Counted from the first letter of the stretch, positions 1 through 6,695 are shown. The stretch is 12,995 nucleotides of DNA from Holosporaceae bacterium (GCA_031262635.1 JAISHN010000077.1:1-12995), one strand, 5' to 3'. Numbers and translations: made by a program. Notes: generated by a model not told the origin, from the sequence alone.

Positions 1-193
1 TATGGGGATCTCCTCTTACGACGGACTGCAAGGACGGGTCTTCAAGATTAAAATATGGAATGCTCGAAAATGCGTTTCTTAGGAGGGTAGTTTTTCCAGA
101 TTGTCGCGGACCCGTTAAGAAGATAACCGGAAATTTACTAACTAAATCAATCAGCTTGGCTTTTAGAAAGCGTTCTAAGATTAATGGATTCAT
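1..193 (-). CDS. AAA_14/DUF4143-type ATPase, N-terminal fragment
   Basis: Reading the minus strand from the ATG at 193-191 gives an open frame of 64 codons that runs off the left edge. It begins MNPLILERFLKAKLIDLV and contains a clear P-loop, LTGPRQSGKTTLL (about residues 28-40), followed by the NLEDP segment (about 55-59). This TGPRQ-SGKTTL plus LEDP pattern is characteristic of the AAA_14 domain, which is usually joined to a C-terminal DUF4143 domain lying outside the window. The cellular role of the family is not settled; members are often accessory and poorly conserved between strains. The ribosome binding site is weak (purine-rich gagaaagaaaa before the start). The gene diverges from glyQ, and its upstream region contains the three-palindrome array. 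An overlapping + strand frame (60-440) is judged spurious. Confidence 0.85.
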   Translation of the reverse strand, partial: MNPLILERFLKAKLIDLVSKFPVIFLTGPRQSGKTTLLRNAFSSIPYFNLEDPSLQSVVRGDPH

Positions 194-236
194 TTTTCTT
201 TCTCGCTTATTTCCGAAATCATATTATCATAAGATC

Positions 237-379
237 GGTATAAATTTGAAGTCTAAGTTCAAAATTATACCGTTTTATTTGATAATTACCGGTATAATTC
301 AGAACTCAAACTTCCAAATTATACCAGTTTCTCCATTTATTATCGGTATAAATTTGAACTTAGACTTCAAATTTATACC
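237..379. repeat. Array of three 35-bp palindromes at 54-bp period
   Basis: Three 35-bp units lie at 237-271, 291-325 and 345-379, separated by two spacers of exactly 19 bp (272-290 and 326-344), so the period is 54 bp. Each unit is itself an inverted repeat: arms start GGTATAA and end TTATACC, with 14-bp arms (13/14 pairing in unit 1, 12/14 in unit 2, 14/14 in unit 3) around a 7-bp core. The cores show orientation: unit 3 is the reverse complement of unit 1 at 34 of 35 positions, and unit 2 matches the reverse complement of unit 1 at 29 of 35. The array lies between the divergent ATPase gene and glyQ, starting 43 bp upstream of the ATPase ATG. It could be a cluster of small non-autonomous palindromic elements or a set of protein-binding sites. 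The function is unknown. Confidence 0.9.
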
Positions 380-384
380 TATAA

Positions 385-434
385 TAAGCAAATATATTAT
401 ATATTTCAATATATTAGTTTTTATAATAGTAGAG
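385..434 (+). promoter_or_regulatory. AT-rich segment with possible glyQS promoter
   Basis: The segment is almost pure A+T (runs such as atatattatatatttcaat) and contains a perfect TATAAT at 422-427. No good TTGACA-like -35 box sits 16-18 bp upstream, so the call rests on the -10 box and its position before the only rightward gene. If used, transcription would begin near 434 and give a leader of about 118 nt before glyQ. The same stretch would melt easily, so an unwinding role is also conceivable. Confidence 0.3.
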
Positions 435-527
435 AAGTAAAATTTTCAACACATAGATCTTATTTATGATCTGCTCGACGCCCATGTTAGATTCTCATGT
501 AAAATTCGTTTGTTTTGCGCTAACCTC

Positions 528-551
528 CGCCCGTAAAATGGGCGTTTTTTT
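528..551 (+). terminator. Hairpin plus T7 run abutting the glyQ ATG
   Basis: CGCCC (528-532) pairs with GGGCG (540-544), extended by a G-T wobble, around a short A-rich loop. Seven Ts follow at 545-551, and the next base is the A of the glyQ start codon. This is the form of an intrinsic terminator. No gene on the + strand lies upstream in the window, so it would either end an unannotated short transcript or attenuate glyQS. Confidence 0.55.
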
Positions 552-1412
552 ATGAAAAGCTTTCAGGATTTAATTTTTTCGCTGCAAAAATACTGGGGCG
601 ACTATGGTTGCGCGATTCTTCAGCCTTACGACATGGAGGTTGGAGCCGGAACATTCAGTCCGAATACGTTTTTAAAAGCTCTCGGCAAAGATAGTTGGCG
701 AGCGGCCTACGTTCAGCCGTCGCGACGGCCGGCGGACGGAAGATACGGCGAAAATCCGAATCGCGTTCAAAAGCATCATCAGTTTCAAGTAATTATCAAG
801 CCATCGCCGGACGATATACAAAACGTTTATTTAAAAAGTCTAGAAGCCGTTGGAATCGATTATAAATTACACGACATTAGATTCGTCGAGGACGATTGGG
901 AAAGCCCGACTTTAGGCGCCGCGGGATTAGGCTGGGAAGTCTGGCGCGACGGAATGGAAATCACGCAGTTCACGTACTTCCAACAAGTCGGCGGGATTTT
1001 GTGCGATCCGGTAACCGTCGAATTGACTTATGGATTAGAGCGTCTGGCCATGTCGTTGCAATCGGTCGACAATGTTTACGATCTTAACTGGAACGGTAAG
1101 GAAGGCGATGGAAAGATTACATACGGCGACGTCTGCATGCGGCAGGAAGTCGAATTTTCAAAATACTCCTTCGAGCTAGCCGACGTTGACGCGCTCAAGC
1201 GGCATTTTGTCGACGCGGAGACGGAATGCGCGAAACTCGCGGAAAACGGAGTCGCCCTTCCAGCTTACGATCAGTGTATAAAAGCTAGCCATTTGTTCAA
1301 TCTAATGGACGCTCGCGGAGTTCTAAGCGTTGCCGAAAGAGCGGATCGAATCGCTAGAGTGCGAGCCTTAGCTAAACTATGCTGCGAAACTTACGCGAGG
1401 AATCATGAATGA
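552..1412 (+). CDS. glyQ: Glycine--tRNA ligase alpha subunit
   Basis: This is the catalytic alpha subunit of the bacterial-type alpha2beta2 glycyl-tRNA synthetase, which charges tRNA-Gly in the cytoplasm. The 286 residues are slightly fewer than E. coli GlyQ (about 303), and family signatures run the full length: DMEVGAGT (27-34), QPSRRPADGRYGENPNR (55-71), ITQFTYFQQVGG (137-148) and ELTYGLERL (157-165). The class II aminoacylation core is therefore intact. The ATG at 552 is the only usable start: an in-frame TAA lies at 534-536 and there is no other start codon between. There is no Shine-Dalgarno sequence; seven Ts precede the ATG. The stop codon overlaps the start of glyS, indicating translational coupling of the two subunits. 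Confidence 0.97.
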   Translation: MKSFQDLIFSLQKYWGDYGCAILQPYDMEVGAGTFSPNTFLKALGKDSWRAAYVQPSRRPADGRYGENPNRVQKHHQFQVIIKPSPDDIQNVYLKSLEAVGIDYKLHDIRFVEDDWESPTLGAAGLGWEVWRDGMEITQFTYFQQVGGILCDPVTVELTYGLERLAMSLQSVDNVYDLNWNGKEGDGKITYGDVCMRQEVEFSKYSFELADVDALKRHFVDAETECAKLAENGVALPAYDQCIKASHLFNLMDARGVLSVAERADRIARVRALAKLCCETYARNHE

Positions 1413-3657
1413 TTTTCTACTAGAATTAACGGTCGAAGAAATTCCTTCAAGAATGCAGTCCACCGCGATTGCCGATTTCGAAAGATTGATGATAGCCGAA
1501 TTAGAAGGGCTGCGGATTGCATACGAAGACATTCGCTCTTTTATCTCCCCTAAAAGGATAGTTTTTTCCGCAAAGTTAAGCGAGAAAACAGAAGAATTCG
1601 TCGAAGAAAAAAAAGGGCCTCAAATAGTCGCTCCGACCGAAGTAATAGAAAAATTTCTGAAAGCAAATAACGCTTCAAAAGATGATTGCGTTCAAAGAGA
1701 AGTCGATAAAAAGACGTTCTTATTTATAGAGATTAATCATGAAGCTCGCGACGTTCGCGATCTTCTAGGCGAAGCGATAAAAAACGCCGTCGCGAAAATT
1801 CCATGGAAAAAATCTATGCGTTGGGGAAGCGGACACTTTTACTTTGTTCGTCCGCTGCGAAACATTATGGCGGTTTTTGACGGAAAGCCTCTTGAAGGAG
1901 AATTTGAAGAAATTGGTTTGAAATTTTGCGGACATACTTTTGGACATCGTTTTTTAGCTCCTCAAAAAATTGAAGCTAAAAACGTCGACGAATATTTAGA
2001 AAATATGAGAAAAGCGTTTGTAATAGCCGACGCGAACGAACGAAGAAAAATGATTCTCAATGAATTTAAGAAATTAGAATCTGAGCGTAATCTTTCAATA
2101 GAAGCCGATGAAAAGCTATTAGACGAAGTCGTAGGATTAATCGAACACCCCGTCGTCTTGCTTGGAAAAGTTCCTCAAAAGTTTATGGAATTGCCGGAAG
2201 AAGCGATAATAACTCCTATGCGAGTTCATCAAAGATACTTTCCGACAAAAAGTAACGGCAAGTTAGCTCCGTTTTTTGTTTTTGTCGCCGATAATATTGC
2301 GACTGACGGCGGAAAAACAATAATCGCCGGAAACGAAAGAGTACTAAACGCAAGGCTTGCGGACGCTCTTTTCTTTTTCGAAACGGACCTGCAAAAGCCT
2401 CTAGAATCGCGATTAGAAGATCTCAAAAAAATCGCGTTTAATGAAAAACTTGGGACAATTTTTGATCGCGTTCAAAGAGTTGCGAACGTCTGCGATTACT
2501 TGGGCGATTCGCTAAAGTTTGGCAATAAGGAATCTCTGAGAAGAGCGGCGATTCTCGCAAAATGCGATCTTTCAAGCGGCATGGTAGGCGAATTCGCTGA
2601 ATTGCAAGGAATTATGGGAAGTCATTACGCTAGAACTCAAGGCGAGCCTCCAGAAGTCTGCGCAGCAATCCGCGATCAATACCGTCCGGTAGACGAGATT
2701 TCGGAGAAGCTAAGCGCTTTGCTTTCATTGGCGGATAAAATCGAACTTATTACAAGCTTCTTTGCTATTGGAAAAGAGCCGACCGGTTCGAAGGATCCGT
2801 TTGCGTTAAGACGAGCCGCAATTGGAATTTTAAAGATAATAAAGAATTTCAATTTGGATTTTGATTTGAAGGAAATTATATGCAAAGCATTCGATCAATT
2901 GCCCAAAGAGAATTTGCGATTGGACGCGAATAATAGAGTCTACGCGTTTATTTTAGATCGTCTAAAAGTTCTCTTGAAGGAATCTGGAATACGATATGAT
3001 ATTGCAAACGCTGTGACAAATACGGAAACTGCCGTCATTGCGAGGAGTGAAGCGACGAAGCAATCTAGCGAAGAAGACATAGGAAATCAAAAAACGCCGC
3101 ATTGTCGCGTCGGACTCCGTCCTCCTCGCAATGACGATCAAATGATTGCAAAGCGTAAAAACAATATCTTCATAATTTTTCAAAATGCGAGTATTTTAAA
3201 TGATTTCTTACAAATCGACGCAGGTAACAAATTGTTATCCGTATACAAGAGAGTAAAAAATATTTTAGAAGGCGCGAATGCGGCGGAGACGTTTGAAAAC
3301 CGTTTGGATCCTTCGCTTCGCTCCAGGATGACGATGGAGCGGAATCATGGCGTCCGCTCTCCTAGCAATGAAGAAACAAAGAGTTCCTCTGCAAACGTCG
3401 ATCAATCCCTATTTCAAGAAAAAGAAGAGATCGCTCTCTTCGAAAAAATCGAAGAATTAAAGCATGACTTTTTAAAAACTCGAGACTATAAAGAGCGTTT
3501 GCTCGCTTGCTCTAAAATCCACGAGACCGCGTCGGATTTTTTTGATAAGGTTCTGGTTAATGCGGACGATAAACAAATAAAACAAAACAGGCTTAATCTT
3601 TTAGAGCAATTATCTTTTATTTTTGATCAAGTAATTCCAAACGGATTAGAAGGTTGA
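1405..3657 (+). CDS. glyS: Glycine--tRNA ligase beta subunit with in-frame repeat insertions
   Basis: This is the tRNA-binding beta subunit partner of GlyQ. The start overlaps glyQ by 8 nt and is preceded by GAGG. Family segments are all present: LLELTVEEIPS at the N-terminus, KKSMRWGSG, GHTFGHRFLAP, PMRVHQRYFP, GNERVLNARLADALFFF, the HD-like segment with KCDLSSGMVGEF and GSHYARTQGEPPEV, KDPFALRRAA, and a C-terminal DALR-like anticodon-binding region ending FFDKVLVNADD. The 750 residues exceed the usual length of about 690. The surplus is accounted for by two palindromic repeat elements read through in frame, at about residues 543-578 (VIARSEATKQSS) and 634-656 (LDPSLRSRMT). Both fall in linkers of the C-terminal region, and the family sequence resumes on the far side. 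I see no frameshift, so the gene is probably functional. Confidence 0.96.
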   Translation: MNDFLLELTVEEIPSRMQSTAIADFERLMIAELEGLRIAYEDIRSFISPKRIVFSAKLSEKTEEFVEEKKGPQIVAPTEVIEKFLKANNASKDDCVQREVDKKTFLFIEINHEARDVRDLLGEAIKNAVAKIPWKKSMRWGSGHFYFVRPLRNIMAVFDGKPLEGEFEEIGLKFCGHTFGHRFLAPQKIEAKNVDEYLENMRKAFVIADANERRKMILNEFKKLESERNLSIEADEKLLDEVVGLIEHPVVLLGKVPQKFMELPEEAIITPMRVHQRYFPTKSNGKLAPFFVFVADNIATDGGKTIIAGNERVLNARLADALFFFETDLQKPLESRLEDLKKIAFNEKLGTIFDRVQRVANVCDYLGDSLKFGNKESLRRAAILAKCDLSSGMVGEFAELQGIMGSHYARTQGEPPEVCAAIRDQYRPVDEISEKLSALLSLADKIELITSFFAIGKEPTGSKDPFALRRAAIGILKIIKNFNLDFDLKEIICKAFDQLPKENLRLDANNRVYAFILDRLKVLLKESGIRYDIANAVTNTETAVIARSEATKQSSEEDIGNQKTPHCRVGLRPPRNDDQMIAKRKNNIFIIFQNASILNDFLQIDAGNKLLSVYKRVKNILEGANAAETFENRLDPSLRSRMTMERNHGVRSPSNEETKSSSANVDQSLFQEKEEIALFEKIEELKHDFLKTRDYKERLLACSKIHETASDFFDKVLVNADDKQIKQNRLNLLEQLSFIFDQVIPNGLEG
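3033..3136. repeat. Palindromic element inserted in frame in glyS (copy 1)
   Basis: This 104-bp element has perfect 15-bp terminal inverted repeats, CGTCATTGCGAGGAG at 3033-3047 and its complement at 3122-3136. Its sequence matches the intergenic copy at 9984-10094 in the opposite orientation: both share the terminal block and the motif reading GCAATCTAG or its complement. In the glyS frame it encodes the peptide VIARSEATKQSS and then RPPRND, with no stop codon. Similar CGTCATTGCGAG palindromes are widespread small repeats in Rickettsiales-like and other bacterial genomes (recognised from memory, not searched). No transposase is encoded, so it would be a non-autonomous element. Confidence 0.88.
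3304..3371. repeat. Second palindromic/composite repeat inside glyS (copy 2)
   Basis: About 68 bp begin with GGATCCTTCGCTTCGCTCC and AGGATGACG, a second familiar bacterial repeat type read here as LDPSLRSRMT. Internal inverted repeats include CGCTCCA (3319-3325) with TGGAGCG (3335-3341), and GAGCGGA (3337-3343) with TCCGCTC (3353-3359). The right end (3355-3370), read as the reverse complement, matches the left end of the intergenic element (9994-10009) at 15 of 16 bases, so it looks composite. It remains open in the glyS frame. The exact boundaries are uncertain. Confidence 0.7.
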
Positions 3658-3723
3658 GCGTCGTCGTTAATCGTTTATTTATTCTTTTGCGCGATTCTGA
3701 GATTCTATTGAAACGGAGTTTGT

Positions 3724-4989
3724 ATGGTTGGTTATATGACGTCCCTTGCAGAACAGCCGGCGTCTTGCTTTTCTGTGGCGTCCACAGTTAATTTGCAGAC
3801 CATTTCAACTAACCATTTGAAAAATAAAAGAGTCATAGTTCGCGTAGATTTCAATGTTCCTATTGAAAACGGGGTTATACAAGATAATTCTCGCATAAAA
3901 AACGCGTTTCCAACGATAAAACTTCTTCGAGAAGCGGGAGCGAAGATAATATTAATCTCGCATTTGGGCAAAACAACCGCGCCATGCGCGGAGCAAAGTC
4001 TTAGAATCCTAATAGATGAAGTAGCGAGAGAATATGGTTCGAATGTCGCTTTTATCGACGATTGTTTAGCCGAAAACGCCGCGTCTATTATCAATAATTC
4101 AAACGCCGGCGACATAATATTAATGGAAAATCTAAGATTTCATCCAGAAGAAGAAAAATGCGATATGAAATTCGCGAAACGCTTAGCGAGCCTGGCGGAT
4201 TTGTACGTCAACGAAGCATTTTCCGTATCTCATCGAAAACACGCGTCGATATGGGGAATACCGCAATTTTTAGTAAGCGCTTTTGGAATTTCTTTTAAAA
4301 GAGAAGTCAGAACAATAGACGATTTCTATAACAAGGCTCCCTCTCCAAAAATATGCATCATCGGCGGGGCGAAACTGTCGACCAAGATCAAGCTGTTGAA
4401 AAACCTCGTAAAAAAAGTCGATAAACTCATAATAGGCGGAAAAATTGTCGAGGCGTTTTTAGCTTTTCAGGGGAATTCTTCTTTTAAACTTGTAGATTTA
4501 GGAGAGTTTAAAGAAGACGTTGCGGAAATTATAGCAAACGCAAGGCAACGCGGCTGCGAACTGATCATGCCGATAGATTTCTCCGCTATGATATGTGAAA
4601 ACGGCGTATTTCATCATGCGATTGTTTCGTCTGAAAGCGACGTCGCGACAATTTTTGATATAGGCCCCGCTTCGATTGAATTATTCAAAAGACACATCGA
4701 GAAAAGCAAGATCGTTCTTTGGAACGGACCGGTCGGACTATTTGAAAAAGCTCCTTTTGATCGCGGAACGGCGGCTATCGCTCAGCTGGTCGCAAAATTA
4801 ACGAGAGAGAGAAAATTATTATCTATAATCGGCGGCGGCGACACCGGCTTCGCTATGAATAAGTTTAACGCGGCTCAAGATATGACATACGTTTCAACAG
4901 CCGGAGGAGCGTTTTTATCATATCTCGAAGGTTCGGAACTTCCAGGAATCGCGGCTATACCAGATCCCAAAAAAACGCCGGGGCGGTAA
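3724..4989 (+). CDS. pgk: Phosphoglycerate kinase, divergent
   Basis: The enzyme transfers phosphate between 1,3-bisphosphoglycerate and ADP in glycolysis or gluconeogenesis. The signature RVIVRVDFNVP (36-46) is intact, as are ENLRF, the HRKHAS arginine region, IIGGAKLSTK (nucleotide-site lysine), LWNGPVGLFE and the C-terminal IIGGGDTG. Two oddities are visible. The usual SHLGRP loop reads SHLGK at 79-83, with lysine replacing a substrate-binding arginine. There is also an N-terminal extension of about 23 residues before the point where most Pgk proteins begin. GGAG lies 6 nt before the ATG at 3724, which supports that start; GTG (codon 18) and TTG (codon 24) are alternatives without a comparable site. 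The length is 421 residues against about 395-400 usually. The pilin gene follows after 4 nt. Confidence 0.95.
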   Translation: MVGYMTSLAEQPASCFSVASTVNLQTISTNHLKNKRVIVRVDFNVPIENGVIQDNSRIKNAFPTIKLLREAGAKIILISHLGKTTAPCAEQSLRILIDEVAREYGSNVAFIDDCLAENAASIINNSNAGDIILMENLRFHPEEEKCDMKFAKRLASLADLYVNEAFSVSHRKHASIWGIPQFLVSAFGISFKREVRTIDDFYNKAPSPKICIIGGAKLSTKIKLLKNLVKKVDKLIIGGKIVEAFLAFQGNSSFKLVDLGEFKEDVAEIIANARQRGCELIMPIDFSAMICENGVFHHAIVSSESDVATIFDIGPASIELFKRHIEKSKIVLWNGPVGLFEKAPFDRGTAAIAQLVAKLTRERKLLSIIGGGDTGFAMNKFNAAQDMTYVSTAGGAFLSYLEGSELPGIAAIPDPKKTPGR

Positions 4990-4993
4990 GACG

Positions 4994-5176
4994 ATGTTAA
5001 AAAGCGCTCTAAAAATGCTTGCGAAAAAATTAGCTTACCTAAAAAAAACAAAAGGCGCGACGTTGGTTGAATACGGTATAATCATAACAGTAATATGCCT
5101 CGTAATTACGGCAAGCTTAAAATTCACGAGCAAAGGAATATCAAATACGCTTAATTCAGTTTCCAATTACATTTAG
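4994..5176 (+). CDS. Flp/Fap-type (type IVb) pilin-like small protein
   Basis: A 60-residue protein has a lysine-rich leader (MLKSALKMLAKKLAYLKKTKG) and then ATLVEYGIIITVICLVITA. This matches the Flp/Fap pilin pattern: cleavage by a prepilin peptidase after Gly21, Glu at mature position 5 (Glu26), and one hydrophobic helix (about 27-41) that anchors the subunit and drives pilus assembly. The short polar C-terminus is normal for Flp pilins. It begins 4 nt after pgk, so it is probably co-transcribed. No tad/cpa assembly genes (tadV, cpaF, rcpA and so on) are in the window, so assembly would depend on genes elsewhere, or the gene may be a relic. The ribosome binding site is weak. Confidence 0.8.
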   Translation: MLKSALKMLAKKLAYLKKTKGATLVEYGIIITVICLVITASLKFTSKGISNTLNSVSNYI

Positions 5177-5261
5177 ATTTTTCCGCTCTCGACAGGCTTT
5201 TTATGTTGAAAATGAAGATTCTGATGAAATATAGTAATCGCCGATAACTCGGAGCAAATAG

Positions 5262-5876
5262 ATGGATGAAATCGTTTTAGAAGCAAAATCGAGCGTCGAC
5301 AAACTCATATTTCTTTTTCACGGATACGGAGCGGACAAGAACGATCTGGTTCCAATTGGAGAAATGTTCGCAGCCGCGCTTCCAAAAGCCGAAGTTCGTC
5401 TTCCTAACGGTATTGAAAAATGCGACGAAGGCTTCGGCCGCCAATGGTTCGCTTTGGAGGGCGAAGACGTAGCTAAATGGATGGAAGCATATTTAAAAAA
5501 CTCCGCCAAAATAATATCTTATATTGATTCTGTGGTTTCGGAGAAGAAGTTAAGCTATAAAGACGTAATCTTCGCGGGATTCTCGCAAGGGGCGATGCTG
5601 TCTCTAAGCCTAGGACTGAAACTTGGAGCGAAGGCCGCGATATCTTTTTCCGGTTTGCTAATAGATCCAGAGACGTTGAAAGACTATCAAGGGACTAAAA
5701 TTTTACTTGCCCATGGGATGAAGGACGACGTTATTCCATTTAAAGCGATGCAAATGACTGAATCCGCCCTTAAAGAAGCGGGCGTAGATTTTGAAACGGC
5801 GGTAAGTCCGAATCTTGGACACGCTATCGACGATTATTTGTCGGATAGAGCCGTAGACTTTTTAAAAAAGCTGTAA
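5262..5876 (+). CDS. Phospholipase/carboxylesterase family alpha/beta hydrolase
   Basis: This 204-residue serine hydrolase belongs to the Abhydrolase_2 group (carboxylesterase/acyl-protein thioesterase-like). Visible features are the oxyanion-region motif FLFHGYGADKNDL (17-29), the nucleophile elbow GFSQG with Ser108, the acid in HGMKDDVIP (Asp155) and the catalytic His187 in NLGHAI. The triad is complete and the length is usual. There is no signal peptide, so it should be cytoplasmic. The substrate cannot be predicted; short-chain esters, lysophospholipids or acyl-thioesters are typical for the family. The start is supported by GGAG 8 nt before the ATG. It stands 85 nt after the pilin gene and 33 nt before gatC, and context gives no further clue to its role. 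Confidence 0.9.
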   Translation: MDEIVLEAKSSVDKLIFLFHGYGADKNDLVPIGEMFAAALPKAEVRLPNGIEKCDEGFGRQWFALEGEDVAKWMEAYLKNSAKIISYIDSVVSEKKLSYKDVIFAGFSQGAMLSLSLGLKLGAKAAISFSGLLIDPETLKDYQGTKILLAHGMKDDVIPFKAMQMTESALKEAGVDFETAVSPNLGHAIDDYLSDRAVDFLKKL

Positions 5877-5909
5877 TACCATTATAAATAGCAATTTATT
5901 GGAAGCTTT

Positions 5910-6188
5910 ATGTCGGTAGCTGAAGAAGACGTAAGAAAAGTCGCTTACTTAGCCCGCATTCGGATTGATGATTCGAAGATTGGCGAGATTTGCCGCAGCT
6001 TAAATAAAATTCTCGCCTTCGTAGAGCAACTTGAGGAAGTCGATTGCTCGCAGATTAACGAAGAAGTCCAGCCTTCAGCCTCTCTTCGCGAACGAGACGA
6101 CGTTGTCGTTCCATGCGATGCGGCGGTCATGAACAACGCTCCCGAGAAGGAACGAAATATGTTCGTCGTTCCGAAAGTCGTCGGATAA
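5910..6188 (+). CDS. gatC: Asp/Glu-tRNA amidotransferase subunit C
   Basis: GatC is the small subunit that clasps GatA and GatB in the GatCAB amidotransferase, which converts misacylated Glu-tRNA-Gln and Asp-tRNA-Asn to the correct amidated forms. The 92 residues show the family pattern: an N-terminal helix VRKVAYLARIRI (8-19), then LNKILAFVEQLEEVD (31-45), and the C-terminal NAPEKERNMFVVPKVVG (76-92). Length and ends are normal. GGAAG precedes the ATG. In many alphaproteobacteria gatC is directly followed by gatA; here greA follows 28 nt downstream and neither gatA nor gatB is present, so the complex must be encoded at separate loci. Confidence 0.93.
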   Translation: MSVAEEDVRKVAYLARIRIDDSKIGEICRSLNKILAFVEQLEEVDCSQINEEVQPSASLRERDDVVVPCDAAVMNNAPEKERNMFVVPKVVG

Positions 6189-6216
6189 AATTAACTTTTT
6201 GTAACGCAGAGGAATT

Positions 6217-6690
6217 ATGGAAAAAATTCATATGACTCCCGAGGGATTTAAAAAATTGGAAGACGAATTGAAAGATCTCAAATTCGTCGAAAGACCGGCC
6301 GTCGTAAACGCAATCTCCGAAGCGCGAGCGCACGGCGATTTATCCGAAAACGCGGAGTATCACTATGCAAAAGACAAACAGGGCTTTATAGAAGGACGAA
6401 TTAGAGAACTGGAAGCCAAATTGTCCAGAGCTGAAATTATCGATATCAGAAAACTCGGGGGCACGGGAGTTAAGTTTGGATCGACCGTAACCGTGTTCGA
6501 CGAATCAGCCGACGAGGAAATCACATACAAAGTAGTTGGAGTCGACGAAGCGGATATTAAGAAAAAAATGCTTTCAATCGAAGCGCCGTTGGCCAAAGCC
6601 TTAATAGGTAAAAATGTCGGAGACGAAGTAAAACTAGAAACTCCGTCTGGTAAAAAGCAGTACGAAATCATGAAAGTAGAGTATATCTAG
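6217..6690 (+). CDS. greA: Transcription elongation factor GreA
   Basis: GreA enters the RNA polymerase secondary channel and stimulates cleavage of backtracked transcripts. The 157-residue protein has the N-terminal antiparallel coiled coil (about 1-75) with the tip motif DLSENAEYH (41-49), including the acidic pair Asp41 and Glu44 that positions catalytic magnesium. It also has the C-terminal FKBP-like domain with the conserved APLAKALIGKNVGDEV (123-138) and TPSG...YEIMKVEY. Length is typical. GAGG lies 5 nt before the ATG. The gene sits 28 nt after gatC and 15 nt before fabG, in a tight + strand run. Confidence 0.97.
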   Translation: MEKIHMTPEGFKKLEDELKDLKFVERPAVVNAISEARAHGDLSENAEYHYAKDKQGFIEGRIRELEAKLSRAEIIDIRKLGGTGVKFGSTVTVFDESADEEITYKVVGVDEADIKKKMLSIEAPLAKALIGKNVGDEVKLETPSGKKQYEIMKVEYI

Positions 6691-6695
6691 AATTC

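Noticed and set aside
237..379. CRISPR array (35-bp repeats with 19-bp spacers)
   Set aside because: Only three units, repeats are full-length palindromes that differ by several bases and invert relative to each other, spacers are too short, and no cas gene is present.
60..440. Open frame of 126 codons on the + strand containing 18-residue repeats
   Set aside because: It overlaps the P-loop ATPase gene on the other strand, and its repeats are simply the 54-bp DNA period (a multiple of three) read as codons. It has no ribosome binding site or recognisable domain.
435..551. tRNA, tmRNA, T-box or glycine riboswitch upstream of glyQ
   Set aside because: No cloverleaf or T-arm GGTTC sequence, no T-box core sequence and no glycine-aptamer elements could be seen; only the hairpin/T-run is supportable.
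3033..3371. glyS as a pseudogene disrupted by insertions
   Set aside because: Both insertions keep the frame open, conserved GlyS sequence resumes after each, and the C-terminus is complete.
3732..4115. 127-codon minus-strand frame inside pgk
   Set aside because: It lies wholly opposite conserved pgk coding sequence, with no recognisable protein features; a shadow frame.
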